A stretch of 64,000 bases of DNA from Candidatus Flexicrinis proximus. Its GTDB lineage: Bacteria; Chloroflexota; Anaerolineae; Aggregatilineales; Phototrophicaceae. Both the position numbers and the translations under genes were made by a program. Positions 42,918 through 52,231 of the stretch are shown piece by piece; positions within the stretch are counted from its first letter, which is position 1, and each line of letters begins with the position of its first letter. The stretch is from NCBI GenBank assembly GCA_016712885.1, contig JADJQF010000033.1, positions 620,001 to 684,000 on the forward strand. The letters are read 5' to 3'. The notes under the pieces were generated by a model, which had not been told where the DNA came from, did no database searches, and saw only the letters and a program-made list of their open reading frames with translations.

Positions 42918-45119
42918 TTACCCGGGAGCGCGAAACGACTCAATCGGCTGCGGAACGGGAAGCCCTGCCCCGCGATCTGCATCGTCGGGCACGGTCAGGA
43001 CGATGTGATCGATGCGGGTACGCCTGTTGACTCCTTGACTCGGCTGCTCGAACTTCACTTTGATGTTCTTGACGCTGCCCGACGCGAGCACGAGGTCGAG
43101 GATCTTGATGTTGTCGGAGACAAAGATGGTTCCACTGAAACGGTGCCTGGCCTTTGTCTTCTGTGTGCCATCCGCGTACCTGACGACGATGGTTGCCTTA
43201 AAAGGGTCGTAGACGGGAGTTTGGAGCCAGAGGTAGTACCGCAACCGTATCGTCGTCCCCGCAGTCAGTTCGACGCCGGTGAAGTCCTGAGCGATCTGCT
43301 GCAAGACGAAGGTACGTGGCTTGAGTTTGCTGGTCATATACAGTAAGCAGATATCGTCATAGGCGTCCCCGTCCACGTCGCAGATGACCTTGTCCTTGTT
43401 CGATTTGTTAGTGACCGTCCATCCCATCCAGCCCTGCTCGAAACTGCCGTTCACGAGGAACGTTTGATAGTCATCGTCGGTAATGGGGAAGACCTGCGCA
43501 GGCTGTGGATACTGCGGCCCATTCGGCAGAAACGACATCGCCGTTGTGATGCTGCACGTGTGGTCCCCTTCGACCAGTGCATCATCGGTCGCTTGGAGAT
43601 AGTAATAGAATTCATTCTTACTATCCATCAGCTGCGCCGACGGTTGGCCGGGGCCTGCGCCGGCATCGCAGTTATTGTCCGGCGTGAGTACGATGTGCAG
43701 TCGATCCTCGAAGGCGCCGACGACCGGAAAGATCGGTTTGCCGTAAGGCGTGACGATCACATATGTCGGCTCCGCGTCTTCGGTGAAAGCTACTGGTCCG
43801 CTTGTTGTTCGGAGGTTAATGTCTGTAAACGGCTCGACGAGGATCGGCGATTGCGCGCCCACCATGAATTGGAACGGTTCTCCTGGGAGTGGGAGCACGC
43901 TTACACCGTAACTCGTCCAGTGTAACCGGCCGCCAAATCTGCGACGGAGCGACCAGATGCCGTCGGTACGTATATAGAGGCCGGTGGAGCGGTTAGTTGC
44001 CGACCATTGCCCCTGCGAGGTCGCCAGTACCGCGAGATTCCCCTCAAAAGTGGTGAATGCGATTGCGCGTCCTGGAATGACGCTATCGACCGGCAGCGAT
44101 CCGTCTGCTACCCATGATGTGCCGTCCCGGCGGTAAAAATCGACGCCTGTGTGTCCGGAAATTGCCGCAGTCATCCCGTTGCCATCCTCCGTCACGGCCG
44201 CCGCGATGTATCGTTCTTCAGCAGAGCCGGGGTCCAGAAAGCGGCCGGGAACGCGATGCTGTATTGTCCACACCCCGGCGCTTCTGCCGAAAAAGCTTAC
44301 AGCGCCGATCGTCTCCCCATCGATGTCTTTCGGTGCGGTGATAACGGCGGCGATGTTATCGCCCGTGCTGAATATGCTGATGTGGCCGCCAAAACGGTCG
44401 TCTGCTTCGATCTCCCCGTCAGTCAATACCTGTTGGAGCGTCCAGGACGTACCATTGCGGACATATGCATACACGGCACCAGCGTTTTCCAGGCCACCCG
44501 CGTCTTGGTTCGGCGCGCCGACCAGCAGTGTTGCGTCGTCGCTTGTGCCAGTCAGTGCGAGACTCTGACCGAATGCTTGCCACGCTGCCGGCGCTGGGGG
44601 TGTCAGAAGCGCCTCGAATACCCAGACGCCGTTATCATGTCGGTAGACGAAAACTGCGCCGGCCTGAGTTCCGCCGGATTTGAATTCCGATGCGCCGACG
44701 GCCAGCAGCACCGGCGTATTGCCGCCGGTCATAGCGATGGCGTCGCCATATCGGGTGTTGTAGTCGAGGTCGATTATCTGCGGGTCGCGCAGCGTGGACA
44801 CCGAAGTTAGTTTGCCGTCGACACGCATGTGAAAGACTACAGCGCCGCGGCCAGTGTCTGATCCGAGCGAGCTATCGTACTCCGGCGCGCCGACGGCGAC
44901 GAGCATCGATGTGCCTTCGCCAACAACCGCCATGGATCCGCCGTATCCCCCTAACGATGTGCCAAGATGGTTCGTCCGCATGTAGATTTCGGCGTAAACA
45001 TCGGTATCGATATCGCGCAGACCTGGCGGCAGAGGTGGCAGTAGCACCTGCTGGGCTGCCGTGCCGAACGTGAACATCGACACGATCAGGAACAGAAGTG
45101 CAGAACGTAAGACATGCAT
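42918..45119 (-). CDS. Secreted FG-GAP-like beta-propeller protein
   Basis: A 733-residue protein with a signal peptide (ALLFLIVSMFTFGTAAQQ). About seven repeats of the FG-GAP/integrin alpha type follow: VGEGTSMLVAVGAPEYDS, VLLAVGASEFKSGG, ATLLVGAPNQDAGGLENAGA, AVITAPKDIDGETIGAVSFF and others to about residue 420. The last 190 residues (FLVNGSFEQGWMGWTVTNKS to RRTRIDHIVLTVPD) form a jelly-roll, carbohydrate-binding-like domain. It is the first gene in a two-gene transcript with the MBOAT gene. It may bind the surface polymer that the MBOAT protein modifies; that link is inference. Confidence 0.8.
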   Translation of the reverse strand: MHVLRSALLFLIVSMFTFGTAAQQVLLPPLPPGLRDIDTDVYAEIYMRTNHLGTSLGGYGGSMAVVGEGTSMLVAVGAPEYDSSLGSDTGRGAVVFHMRVDGKLTSVSTLRDPQIIDLDYNTRYGDAIAMTGGNTPVLLAVGASEFKSGGTQAGAVFVYRHDNGVWVFEALLTPPAPAAWQAFGQSLALTGTSDDATLLVGAPNQDAGGLENAGAVYAYVRNGTSWTLQQVLTDGEIEADDRFGGHISIFSTGDNIAAVITAPKDIDGETIGAVSFFGRSAGVWTIQHRVPGRFLDPGSAEERYIAAAVTEDGNGMTAAISGHTGVDFYRRDGTSWVADGSLPVDSVIPGRAIAFTTFEGNLAVLATSQGQWSATNRSTGLYIRTDGIWSLRRRFGGRLHWTSYGVSVLPLPGEPFQFMVGAQSPILVEPFTDINLRTTSGPVAFTEDAEPTYVIVTPYGKPIFPVVGAFEDRLHIVLTPDNNCDAGAGPGQPSAQLMDSKNEFYYYLQATDDALVEGDHTCSITTAMSFLPNGPQYPQPAQVFPITDDDYQTFLVNGSFEQGWMGWTVTNKSNKDKVICDVDGDAYDDICLLYMTSKLKPRTFVLQQIAQDFTGVELTAGTTIRLRYYLWLQTPVYDPFKATIVVRYADGTQKTKARHRFSGTIFVSDNIKILDLVLASGSVKNIKVKFEQPSQGVNRRTRIDHIVLTVPDDADRGAGLPVPQPIESFRAPG

Positions 45120-45158
45120 CGTGTAAGTGACGATCCTTTAGCTTTGTGCAACTTACTA

Positions 45159-45164
45159 ATTATA
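45159..45164 (-). promoter_or_regulatory. -10 element for the FG-GAP/MBOAT operon
   Basis: A perfect TATAAT on the minus strand lies about 40 nt before the start codon. No good -35 is seen. Confidence 0.4.
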
Positions 45165-45323
45165 GTCGACACTCGACACCGAACATACTGTTGGAGTGTT
45201 GTGGCGTGGCTGTGCCTGCCCTGCGACCTTTCTCCTATCTGCTGTGGAAGGGCGCGTAAAATTCATGCGGGCGCAAGATATTTGTCGTACACTGTTGCAT
45301 GGCAAACGAGTGGGGGACAACTT

Positions 45324-46811
45324 ATGCGAATCAGTCGGCGCACGTTTCTAAAGTCCAGTGGAGCAAGCGCCGCGGCCCTGGCCGCAGGCAGCGTCACCTG
45401 GTTAGGCGCGCACCCGGCCAAGGCCGCGCCCAATTCGCCGGAACTGCACGTCCTTAACCGCGCGACATGGGGCATTACCCCGGCCGATATCGCCGAAATT
45501 CAGGCGCGCGGCATCGAGGGCTGGCTCGACTGGCAGTTGGATTTCGAGAACATCGCCGACCCGGAAGTCGGCAAGTATCTGCAGCGCAAGCCGATCCTCA
45601 ACAGCGACGCCCGCGGTATCGCCCGCGCCATCGACCGCGATTACGGCTCGGTGCACGAAGCGCTGCTCTGGGGACGCGTCCACCGTGCCGCCTTCAGCAC
45701 GCGCCAGCTATACGAACGCGCCGTCGAATTCTGGACGGACCATTTCAACATCCCCAGCCCTGACCTGCTGATGGAAAAAATCCTCGATGACCGCGATGTG
45801 ATCCGCAAGCACGCGCTGGGGAACTTCCGCGACCTGCTGCTGGCCAGCGCGATGAGCCCGGCGATGCTGATCTATCTCGATAACATCTTTAGCAGCGCCG
45901 AAAACCCCAACGAAAACTATGCACGCGAACTGATGGAACTGCACACGCTCGGCGTTGACGGCGGCTATACGGAACAGGACGTCAAGAACGTGGCGCGCGC
46001 GCTCACCGGGTGGGGCATCCGCGACGGCTGGCCTGGCCGCTTCTACTTTGACCTCAACGTGCACGATTACGGCGAAAAGTCCGTGCTTGGCCGCACGTTC
46101 CCAGCCGACCGCGGCATCGAAGAAGGCCTGGAACTGCTCGACTTCCTGGCGCTGCACCCGTCTACCGCGCGCCACCTGGCGACTAAGCTGCTCAAGTTCT
46201 TCGTCACCGACGAGCCGCCGCAGTCCTTCATCGAAAGCACCGCTCAAGCCTATCTGGTGGCTGAAGGCGACATCGGCGCCACGATCCGCCATATCTTCAC
46301 CAGCGCCGAGTTCTATCAGTTCACCGGCGCCAAGTACCGCCGGCCGCTGGATATTATGGTCGCGTCGATCCGCGTGCTCAGCCCGGCGCTCGACGTCAGC
46401 GATCCCGAGTGGATCCTGTGGGAACTGAATCCACTCGGCCAGATGCCGTTCCACTGGTATCCGCCCGATGGCTATCCGCTGGCGGCTGCACCGTGGCTAA
46501 ACAGCGGGGCGCTGCTCGCCCGCTGGAATTTCGCCTTTAACATGGCTCGCAGCGATGAGGGCTGGTACGAAGGCGTCAGCTTCAACCGTGACCTGTTCAT
46601 CCCCGACGCGCTCACGGTCGGCGAGTGGGTCGATGGCGCGGCCGCGCAGATTTTGGGCGCGCCGCTGGCCGGTGCCGACCGCGACGCCGTTATCGCCTTC
46701 GTTGGCGACGACAATGGGCCGGACTTTGAGATTTGGGACGAGTGGCGCGAGTGGAAAACATCATCGCTGATCGGCCTGCTGCTGTCCTCACCGTATTTTC
46801 AGTGGATATAG
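45324..46811 (+). CDS. DUF1800 family protein with Tat signal
   Basis: A 495-residue exported protein. The start ISRRTFLKSSGASAAALAAG is a twin-arginine signal. DUF1800 marks include LNRATWGITPADIAEIQARG, FWTDHFNIP, NENYARELMELHTLGVDGGY and VARALTGWGI. The function of the family is unknown. It is almost always paired with a DUF1501 protein, as here (10-nt gap). An in-frame extension to 45114 was rejected because the Tat signal and ribosome site point to 45324. Confidence 0.92.
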   Translation: MRISRRTFLKSSGASAAALAAGSVTWLGAHPAKAAPNSPELHVLNRATWGITPADIAEIQARGIEGWLDWQLDFENIADPEVGKYLQRKPILNSDARGIARAIDRDYGSVHEALLWGRVHRAAFSTRQLYERAVEFWTDHFNIPSPDLLMEKILDDRDVIRKHALGNFRDLLLASAMSPAMLIYLDNIFSSAENPNENYARELMELHTLGVDGGYTEQDVKNVARALTGWGIRDGWPGRFYFDLNVHDYGEKSVLGRTFPADRGIEEGLELLDFLALHPSTARHLATKLLKFFVTDEPPQSFIESTAQAYLVAEGDIGATIRHIFTSAEFYQFTGAKYRRPLDIMVASIRVLSPALDVSDPEWILWELNPLGQMPFHWYPPDGYPLAAAPWLNSGALLARWNFAFNMARSDEGWYEGVSFNRDLFIPDALTVGEWVDGAAAQILGAPLAGADRDAVIAFVGDDNGPDFEIWDEWREWKTSSLIGLLLSSPYFQWI

Positions 46812-46821
46812 GGGAAACGTC

Positions 46822-48075
46822 ATGAACCGTCGCGATGTTATGCAGAGTTTCGGTCTTGGCGTTATCGGCCTCAGCCCGTCGCTGTTCCCACGCTGGATGC
46901 CCAAACTGGCATTCGCGCCCCACGGCCAGACCGCCAACCGCGATGTGCTGGTCGCTATCTTCCAGCGCGGCGGTATGGACGGCCTGAACGCCGTCGTGCC
47001 CTTCGGCGAAGGCGCCAACTACTACGACCGCCGTCCGACGATCGCCATTGCCGAGCCGGGAAATGGCGACGAGTCGGCAATCGACCTGAACGGCTTCTTC
47101 GGGCTGCACCCGGCACTGCGTCCCCTGAAGGACGTGTGGGATGCCGGCAACCTGACCGTGATTCACGGCGCCGGATCGCCCGACCCGTCGCGCAGCCATT
47201 TCGACGCGATGGAGTTCATGGAGCGCGGCACGCCCGGCGTCAAGACCACGGCATCCGGCTGGATCAACCGCCATTTGCAGACGGCCTCGTGGCAGAACGA
47301 CAGCCCGTTCCGCGCCGTCGGCATGGGGGCGCTGATCCAATCGGCGCTGCGCGGTCAGGCCGCGACCCTCGCGCTTCAATCGATCAGCGACTTCCACTTG
47401 AACGGCCGCGACGACCAGTTGGCTGGCATCACCAGCACCCTTGCCAGCCTGTACAGCGTTGCTGCCCCTAACGACCTGCTCCAGCGCGAAGCCGCCCAGA
47501 TTTACGCGACAATGGACATCCTGCGCGAACTCGACCCCGACAATTATCAGCCCAGCTACGGCGCCCAGTATCCCGACACCGAATTCGGGCAAGCGCTGCG
47601 GCAGATCGCGATCCTGATCAAGGCCGACCTCGGACTCGAAGTGGCCTGCGTCGATATTGGCGGCTGGGACACCCACGAGAATCAAGGCGGCGCCAACGGG
47701 ACGTATGCCGGCTTGATCGGCGAGATGGGACAGGGGCTGGCCGCCTTCCACCTCGACCTGACGGACTATATGAGCGGCGTGACCGTGGTCACCATGAGCG
47801 AGTTTGGCCGGCGCGTGACGGAAAACGCCAGCGAAGGCACCGATCATGGACACGGCAACGTCATGTTCATGCTGGGCGGCGGCGCCACCAGTCAGGTCTA
47901 CGCCGATTGGGGCGGCCTTGCCACCGATCAGCTTGACGATGGCGACCTGAAAGTCACGACCGACTACCGCGATATCCTGAGCGAAATTCTGATCAAGCGC
48001 CTCGGCAACAATGCAGTGGATCGCATCTTCCCTGGATATACGCCGTCGATGCACGATTTGCTCACGGCCCGCTAA
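46822..48075 (+). CDS. DUF1501 family protein (sulfatase-like fold)
   Basis: A 417-residue protein starting MNRRDVMQSFGLGVIGLSPS, a Tat-like signal. DUF1501 marks are VLVAIFQRGGMDGLNAVVPF (about 40-59), LHPALRPLKDVWDAGNLTVI, VDIGGWDTHENQ, TMSEFGRRVTEN and GTDHGHGNVMFMLGG. The fold is related to alkaline phosphatase/sulfatases, and the Asp, His and Glu sets above could bind metal. It is cotranscribed with the DUF1800 gene. The joint function is not known. Confidence 0.92.
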   Translation: MNRRDVMQSFGLGVIGLSPSLFPRWMPKLAFAPHGQTANRDVLVAIFQRGGMDGLNAVVPFGEGANYYDRRPTIAIAEPGNGDESAIDLNGFFGLHPALRPLKDVWDAGNLTVIHGAGSPDPSRSHFDAMEFMERGTPGVKTTASGWINRHLQTASWQNDSPFRAVGMGALIQSALRGQAATLALQSISDFHLNGRDDQLAGITSTLASLYSVAAPNDLLQREAAQIYATMDILRELDPDNYQPSYGAQYPDTEFGQALRQIAILIKADLGLEVACVDIGGWDTHENQGGANGTYAGLIGEMGQGLAAFHLDLTDYMSGVTVVTMSEFGRRVTENASEGTDHGHGNVMFMLGGGATSQVYADWGGLATDQLDDGDLKVTTDYRDILSEILIKRLGNNAVDRIFPGYTPSMHDLLTAR

Positions 48076-48177
48076 GATTTGGCGCGTTGACATGCACAAA
48101 GATTGTCCAATGATGCGACATCTCGCAGCGGACAACGGTTTGACTCTTGATAATCAATGATCTCAGGAGTTCATCTC

Positions 48178-49368
48178 ATGCGACTCAAATGGCGTGGTTT
48201 GCTGGTTCTGCTGCTGGTGGTCTTCAGCGGGGTGCTGGCGCAGGACGAAGATACACAGGATAATTCGGAGACGCCACCTGCGGCTGAAATCACCGTGGTC
48301 AAGTCGGTCTCGAACGATGGCGGCGCAACCTGGGACGATGCGCAGATTGCTCCGGGTCTGTCCGTCACCGAGGGCGACCCGCTGCTGTTCCTGGTTCAAA
48401 TCGTCAACAGTGGCAGTTTCCCGCTCACCGATCTCACGGTGACCGATACGCTGCTGGATGTCTCAGCCTGCGAACTGCCCGACAGCCTTGAGTCAGGCGA
48501 GCTTGTCGAATGTACGGTGGGGCCGCTGACCGCTCCCGCCGGGCAGACCGTCAATACCGTGCTGGTCACGGCGCAGTACGACGGCCAAACGCTAACTGCG
48601 ACCGACTCGGCCTATGCGTTTGCCGGTGATGTTGCTGTGCTGCACATCGAAAAGATGGTGGGACTGGGCGGCGTCTGGTTCTCGGCGGACAATGCTCCCG
48701 GCCTGGTCGTGCCGAGCGACAGCGAACTGCGTTTCCGGATCACGGTCACCAATGACGGCACCGAGGCCTTTACGAATATCGTCCTGACCGACAGCATGGT
48801 CTCGCTTGCGGCCTGCTCGATCCCGGCTGAACTCCCCGCCGGCCTGAGCTTTGAATGTGTGGTCGGCCCGCTGGAAATCGAAGGCGACGACCCGCAGGTG
48901 AATACGGCCACGGTCAGCGCGGTTGCCGATGGCGTGACCTATACGGCGTCAGACGACGCGCATTTTGTCGCCGCGGAAGATAACGATGGCGCGATTATCA
49001 TTATCGAAGGCCCGATCTCGGCGATCGACGGCAATATCATCATCATCTTCGACCTGCGGATACAGCTGAACCCCGACGATCCCCTGCTGCTGGTGATCCG
49101 CGTCGGCGACATCATCCGCGTCGAAGGGAACAGCGGCGAAAACAATATCGTGATCGCCATTATCATCATCGTGATCAACGTAGATATCTATATTGGCGAC
49201 GGTCCGGGTGATGTGTACCGCGATGACGGCCAGTGCGGCAACCCGCCGCCGCCATGGGCACCCGCGCACGGCTGGCGCCGCAAGTGCCAGGGCACTTCGG
49301 TCACTCCGGGACAGCTTCCCCCCGGCCTGCGCAGCAAGATCAAAATCAAGATCACGATCAAGAACTAG
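48178..49368 (+). CDS. Secreted DUF11-like protein with an isoleucine-rich domain
   Basis: A 396-residue exported protein (signal LLVLLLVVFSGVLAQD). Two DUF11-like beta-sandwich repeats follow: VKSVSNDGGATWDDAQIAPG with ELVECTVGPLTAPAG, and a second copy with LRFRITVTNDGTEAFTN. Residues about 268-340 are strikingly Ile-rich: GAIIIIEGPISAIDGNIIII, then LLLVIRVGDIIRVEGN, then NIVIAIIIIVINVDIYIGDG. The C-terminus ends SKIKIKITIKN. The alternation suggests stacked beta-strands, as in a beta-solenoid or amyloid-like part. The start has AGGAG 8 nt upstream. Its function is unknown. Confidence 0.8.
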   Translation: MRLKWRGLLVLLLVVFSGVLAQDEDTQDNSETPPAAEITVVKSVSNDGGATWDDAQIAPGLSVTEGDPLLFLVQIVNSGSFPLTDLTVTDTLLDVSACELPDSLESGELVECTVGPLTAPAGQTVNTVLVTAQYDGQTLTATDSAYAFAGDVAVLHIEKMVGLGGVWFSADNAPGLVVPSDSELRFRITVTNDGTEAFTNIVLTDSMVSLAACSIPAELPAGLSFECVVGPLEIEGDDPQVNTATVSAVADGVTYTASDDAHFVAAEDNDGAIIIIEGPISAIDGNIIIIFDLRIQLNPDDPLLLVIRVGDIIRVEGNSGENNIVIAIIIIVINVDIYIGDGPGDVYRDDGQCGNPPPPWAPAHGWRRKCQGTSVTPGQLPPGLRSKIKIKITIKN

Positions 49369-49377
49369 AGCGCGGCT

Positions 49378-49508
49378 TGTACTTTCCAGGGGGTTCCACC
49401 CCAGACCCCGGTGGCGGCGTTTGCACTCCTGCACCTCACTGATGAGGGGGCGTAAGTCCCTCGCGGAGGTACGGGGGCAGCCTCTCCGCAAAGTGAAGTA
49501 GATAACCG
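49378..49508. repeat. Intergenic palindromic repeat, copy 8
   Basis: The copy contains gggggttccaccccagaccc, then gcgtttgcactcctgcacct, gatgagggggcgtaagtccc and cgcggaggtacgggggcag. These match copy 4 in reverse-complement order, so the family occurs in both orientations. Confidence 0.7.
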
Positions 49509-49516
49509 TCTTAAAC

Positions 49517-49559
49517 ACAACACCCCCGCTTATGTATGGCATGAGCGGGGGTGTTGTTT
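49517..49559. terminator. Bidirectional terminator between convergent genes
   Basis: ACAACACCCCCGCT pairs with AGCGGGGGTGTTGT around a 13-nt loop, with A-rich sequence before and TT after. It serves both the DUF11-like gene (+) and the PASTA gene (-). Confidence 0.85.
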
Positions 49560-49582
49560 GTTACGGCTGCGATGCTGTTTTG

Positions 49583-50656
49583 TCAGCGCGGCATCACGCA
49601 GATCGTCAGGCGGCCCGGCGTGGCTGCCTTGCAGGTGTGATCCTTGTTTTCACGGTCGCGTACGTTGAAGTCTGCCAGCCAGAACGGCGTTTCGAGGACG
49701 CTGTCGGCATAGGGGACGCAAGGCTGCGGAAAGGCCTCGGCGGCCGTCTCTGGCGCGCGGAAACGCACACACTGGCCCGGCGCAAGCTGCCGGATGGACA
49801 CTCCGCTGGCATTTTCCACTTTGATCAGGGGATCGACCGAGTCGTAGTTGGTCGCCGCGTTGAGCGCAAGAACCTCGCCGCCCGCACCGACGATCTCCAC
49901 GTTTAGGCGCAGCCAACCGTCGTCCGAAGGGTTCAGGACGATCAGCGCATCCGTAGTGTACGCCGTATAGATGTAGGGCAGGTTAGGCACGTCAGCCGGT
50001 GTATCGACGTAAAACTCGCAGCGCATCGGAGTATCCTGGGTATTGCGCCGGGCGGACTCGCATTCTGCCCTGACCTCTCCATCCTGGGTGATGGTGAAGT
50101 TCCGGACGCCGCTCGTTCTCGTCCACACATGCTGGGACGTGTCGTTGGTGGTTAGCCATGCATTCACCGCGCGGCAGCCGTCGACGGATTTGGGTTCGCC
50201 GCGACCGATAGACCAAACCTGCACGCAGTCTCCGGCGCGGACCTCTGCGCCCCAGCGCGCGGCCCGGTACACGCCCTGCCCACCCTCCGCCGCATTCAGG
50301 GTCAGCGGGGCCAAAGCCAGCGGTTGGCTGCTCAGATTGATCAGCGTGAGGTCGTTATCGTCGTAAATCAGCCGGATATTGGGTGCCCTGGCAACCGTGA
50401 CGTCCACAGCGCTGCCGCTCACGGCACGTTCGCCGCTGGCCGGGTTCTGCGAGGCGATCATGCCTTCAGCTTGCCCGTCTGCCGCCTGGACGTTGGCCTC
50501 GCTGCCAAGCCGCAGTCCGACAGCGTTGAGCGCCGCCGCCGCCTGCGGCGCATTCATGCCGGTCACATCCGGCACGCTGATATTCGCCTCCTGCGCCGCC
50601 ACGGCAGCGGTCAGCATCACCAGTAGAAGTGCTCCAAACATCCTGACTCTGGTCAT
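49583..50656 (-). CDS. Secreted PASTA-domain protein
   Basis: A 357-residue exported protein (signal FGALLLVMLTAAVAAQ). Residues about 27-90 are one PASTA domain (VPDVTGMNAPQAAAALNAVG, SGSAVDVTVA), a module that binds peptidoglycan fragments or beta-lactams in PknB-type kinases. Residues 92-220 (IRLIYDDNDLTLINLSSQPL to TITQDGEVRAEC and RCEFYV) match the ectodomain of the kinase at 9.8 kb. A second, similar module with paired cysteines follows. The PASTA module is thus on a separate protein, while the kinase has the matching ectodomain. Confidence 0.85.
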   Translation of the reverse strand: MTRVRMFGALLLVMLTAAVAAQEANISVPDVTGMNAPQAAAALNAVGLRLGSEANVQAADGQAEGMIASQNPASGERAVSGSAVDVTVARAPNIRLIYDDNDLTLINLSSQPLALAPLTLNAAEGGQGVYRAARWGAEVRAGDCVQVWSIGRGEPKSVDGCRAVNAWLTTNDTSQHVWTRTSGVRNFTITQDGEVRAECESARRNTQDTPMRCEFYVDTPADVPNLPYIYTAYTTDALIVLNPSDDGWLRLNVEIVGAGGEVLALNAATNYDSVDPLIKVENASGVSIRQLAPGQCVRFRAPETAAEAFPQPCVPYADSVLETPFWLADFNVRDRENKDHTCKAATPGRLTICVMPR

Positions 50657-50896
50657 TGGTCATCCCCTTTTGGGTTGCAGCGGCGATTGCAGATCGTGTC
50701 AGCGACCTCGTTCACTGCTGCCTGGCGCGAATAAAAGGGCAGTGCCCACAATCGATCATATCCATAAACGAAATTGATAAACCGGTACCGAATTCCTAGA
50801 TATATTTCGGAGTATATCATGCGACCATTGCGTTAGCATTAAGCAGACCGTGCCGCAGCGTGTTGGACCTCATCGTTTCTCACACTAGGATTAATC

Positions 50897-52231
50897 GTGT
50901 CCAATCTCCTCATACAAAATGGAAACGTCCTGCAGCTAGACGCGCGCGGGATGCATGCAGATGTCCTTCGCGGCTATGATGTCATTGTCCGCGGCCAGCG
51001 AATCGAGGCGGTTCAGCCGAGTGGCAGGGCCGACCGGTCGCACTTCCGCGAGGTGATCGACGCGACCGGTCGTGTAGTAATGCCCGGCCTCATCAACTGC
51101 CACGCGCATGTGCCGATGGTCATCTTCCGCGGCCTGGCGGAAGACGTGAGCATCGACCGCTGGTTCAACGAGTTTATCTGGCCGCTAGAGAGCAACCTGC
51201 AGCCGGATGACGTGTACTGGGGCATGCAGCTCGGCGCGGCCGAAATGCTGCTGGGCGGCGTCACGACTGTCGCTGACCATTATTTCCACATGGATCGCGG
51301 CGCACAGGCGATCGAGAAGGCCGGGATGCGCGGCCTGCTGGGCTGGGCAATGTTTGGCAGCCAGGGACAGGATGCCATCGACCAGACAGAGCGTTTTGTC
51401 CGCGACTGGCAGGGCGCGGCCAACGGACGCATCAAGACCATTGTGGCGCCGCACGCGCCGTATACCTGTGACGATGACTTCCTGCGCGCCTCGGCCGAAT
51501 TGGCGCAGCAGTTGGGGATTGCCCTGCACATTCACGCGTCCGAGGTCAAGGAACAGACCGACGCCAGCCTGGCCAAGCGCGGGATGACCCCGATTGAGGT
51601 TCTGGAACGGGTGGGCGTGCTGGACAGCGGCACAATCATCGCCCATGCCTGCGGCGTTACTCCGGATGACATCGAGCGGATGGCGTCGGCCAATGTCGGC
51701 GTGGCGACCTGCCCGAAAACTTACCTCAAGCTGGGCATGGACATCACGCCCATCACCCATTTGCGGCAGGCAGGCGTCGCGGTCGGTCTGGGCACCGATG
51801 GCGCGGTTAGCAACAATACGCTCGACCTTTTCGAGGCGATGCGCCTGACCGCCATGCTGCAAAAAGACCGGGCGCGCGATCCTGAAGTCCTGACGATTGC
51901 CGAAGCGCTTGCGATCGCCACTCGCGACTCTGCACGTGTGCTGGGGCTGGCAGGGGAGGTCGGCGCGGTCGAAAAGGGCTATCTGGCCGACCTGATCGTT
52001 CTGGATGTCAGCGGTTTGCATCACCAGCCGCTGCACAGCATCCCCACCAGCCTGGTCTATAACGCGATGGCCTCAGATGTGCGCGACGTGGTGGTCGACG
52101 GGCAGGTCGTCGTCCGCGACCGGCGTGTGCTCACCCTCGATACCGCTCAGGTCGTGGAAAACGTCAACGACGGCATGCTGCGCCTCGCGCAGCGCAGCCC
52201 TGCCCATCGCATCCAAACCTACAACCCGTAA
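50897..52231 (+). CDS. MTA/SAH deaminase-family amidohydrolase (MtaD-like)
   Basis: A 444-residue zinc-dependent amidohydrolase. Metal ligands lie in VVMPGLINCHAHVPMVIFRG (HxH), GIALHIHASEVKEQ, TIIAHACGVTP and GLGTDGAVSNNTLDLFEAM. Together with APHAPYTCDDD this suits the 5-methylthioadenosine/S-adenosylhomocysteine deaminase group, which feeds purine and methionine salvage. The closely related guanine and chlorohydrolase-like members cannot be ruled out. It starts with GTG. A 13-bp inverted repeat spans its stop codon. Confidence 0.88.
   Translation: MSNLLIQNGNVLQLDARGMHADVLRGYDVIVRGQRIEAVQPSGRADRSHFREVIDATGRVVMPGLINCHAHVPMVIFRGLAEDVSIDRWFNEFIWPLESNLQPDDVYWGMQLGAAEMLLGGVTTVADHYFHMDRGAQAIEKAGMRGLLGWAMFGSQGQDAIDQTERFVRDWQGAANGRIKTIVAPHAPYTCDDDFLRASAELAQQLGIALHIHASEVKEQTDASLAKRGMTPIEVLERVGVLDSGTIIAHACGVTPDDIERMASANVGVATCPKTYLKLGMDITPITHLRQAGVAVGLGTDGAVSNNTLDLFEAMRLTAMLQKDRARDPEVLTIAEALAIATRDSARVLGLAGEVGAVEKGYLADLIVLDVSGLHHQPLHSIPTSLVYNAMASDVRDVVVDGQVVVRDRRVLTLDTAQVVENVNDGMLRLAQRSPAHRIQTYNP

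Noticed and set aside
46690..48135. A 481-codon open frame on the - strand across the DUF1501 gene
   Set aside because: The translated sequence is His/Arg/Val-rich with no family match, and it fully overlaps a well-supported gene.
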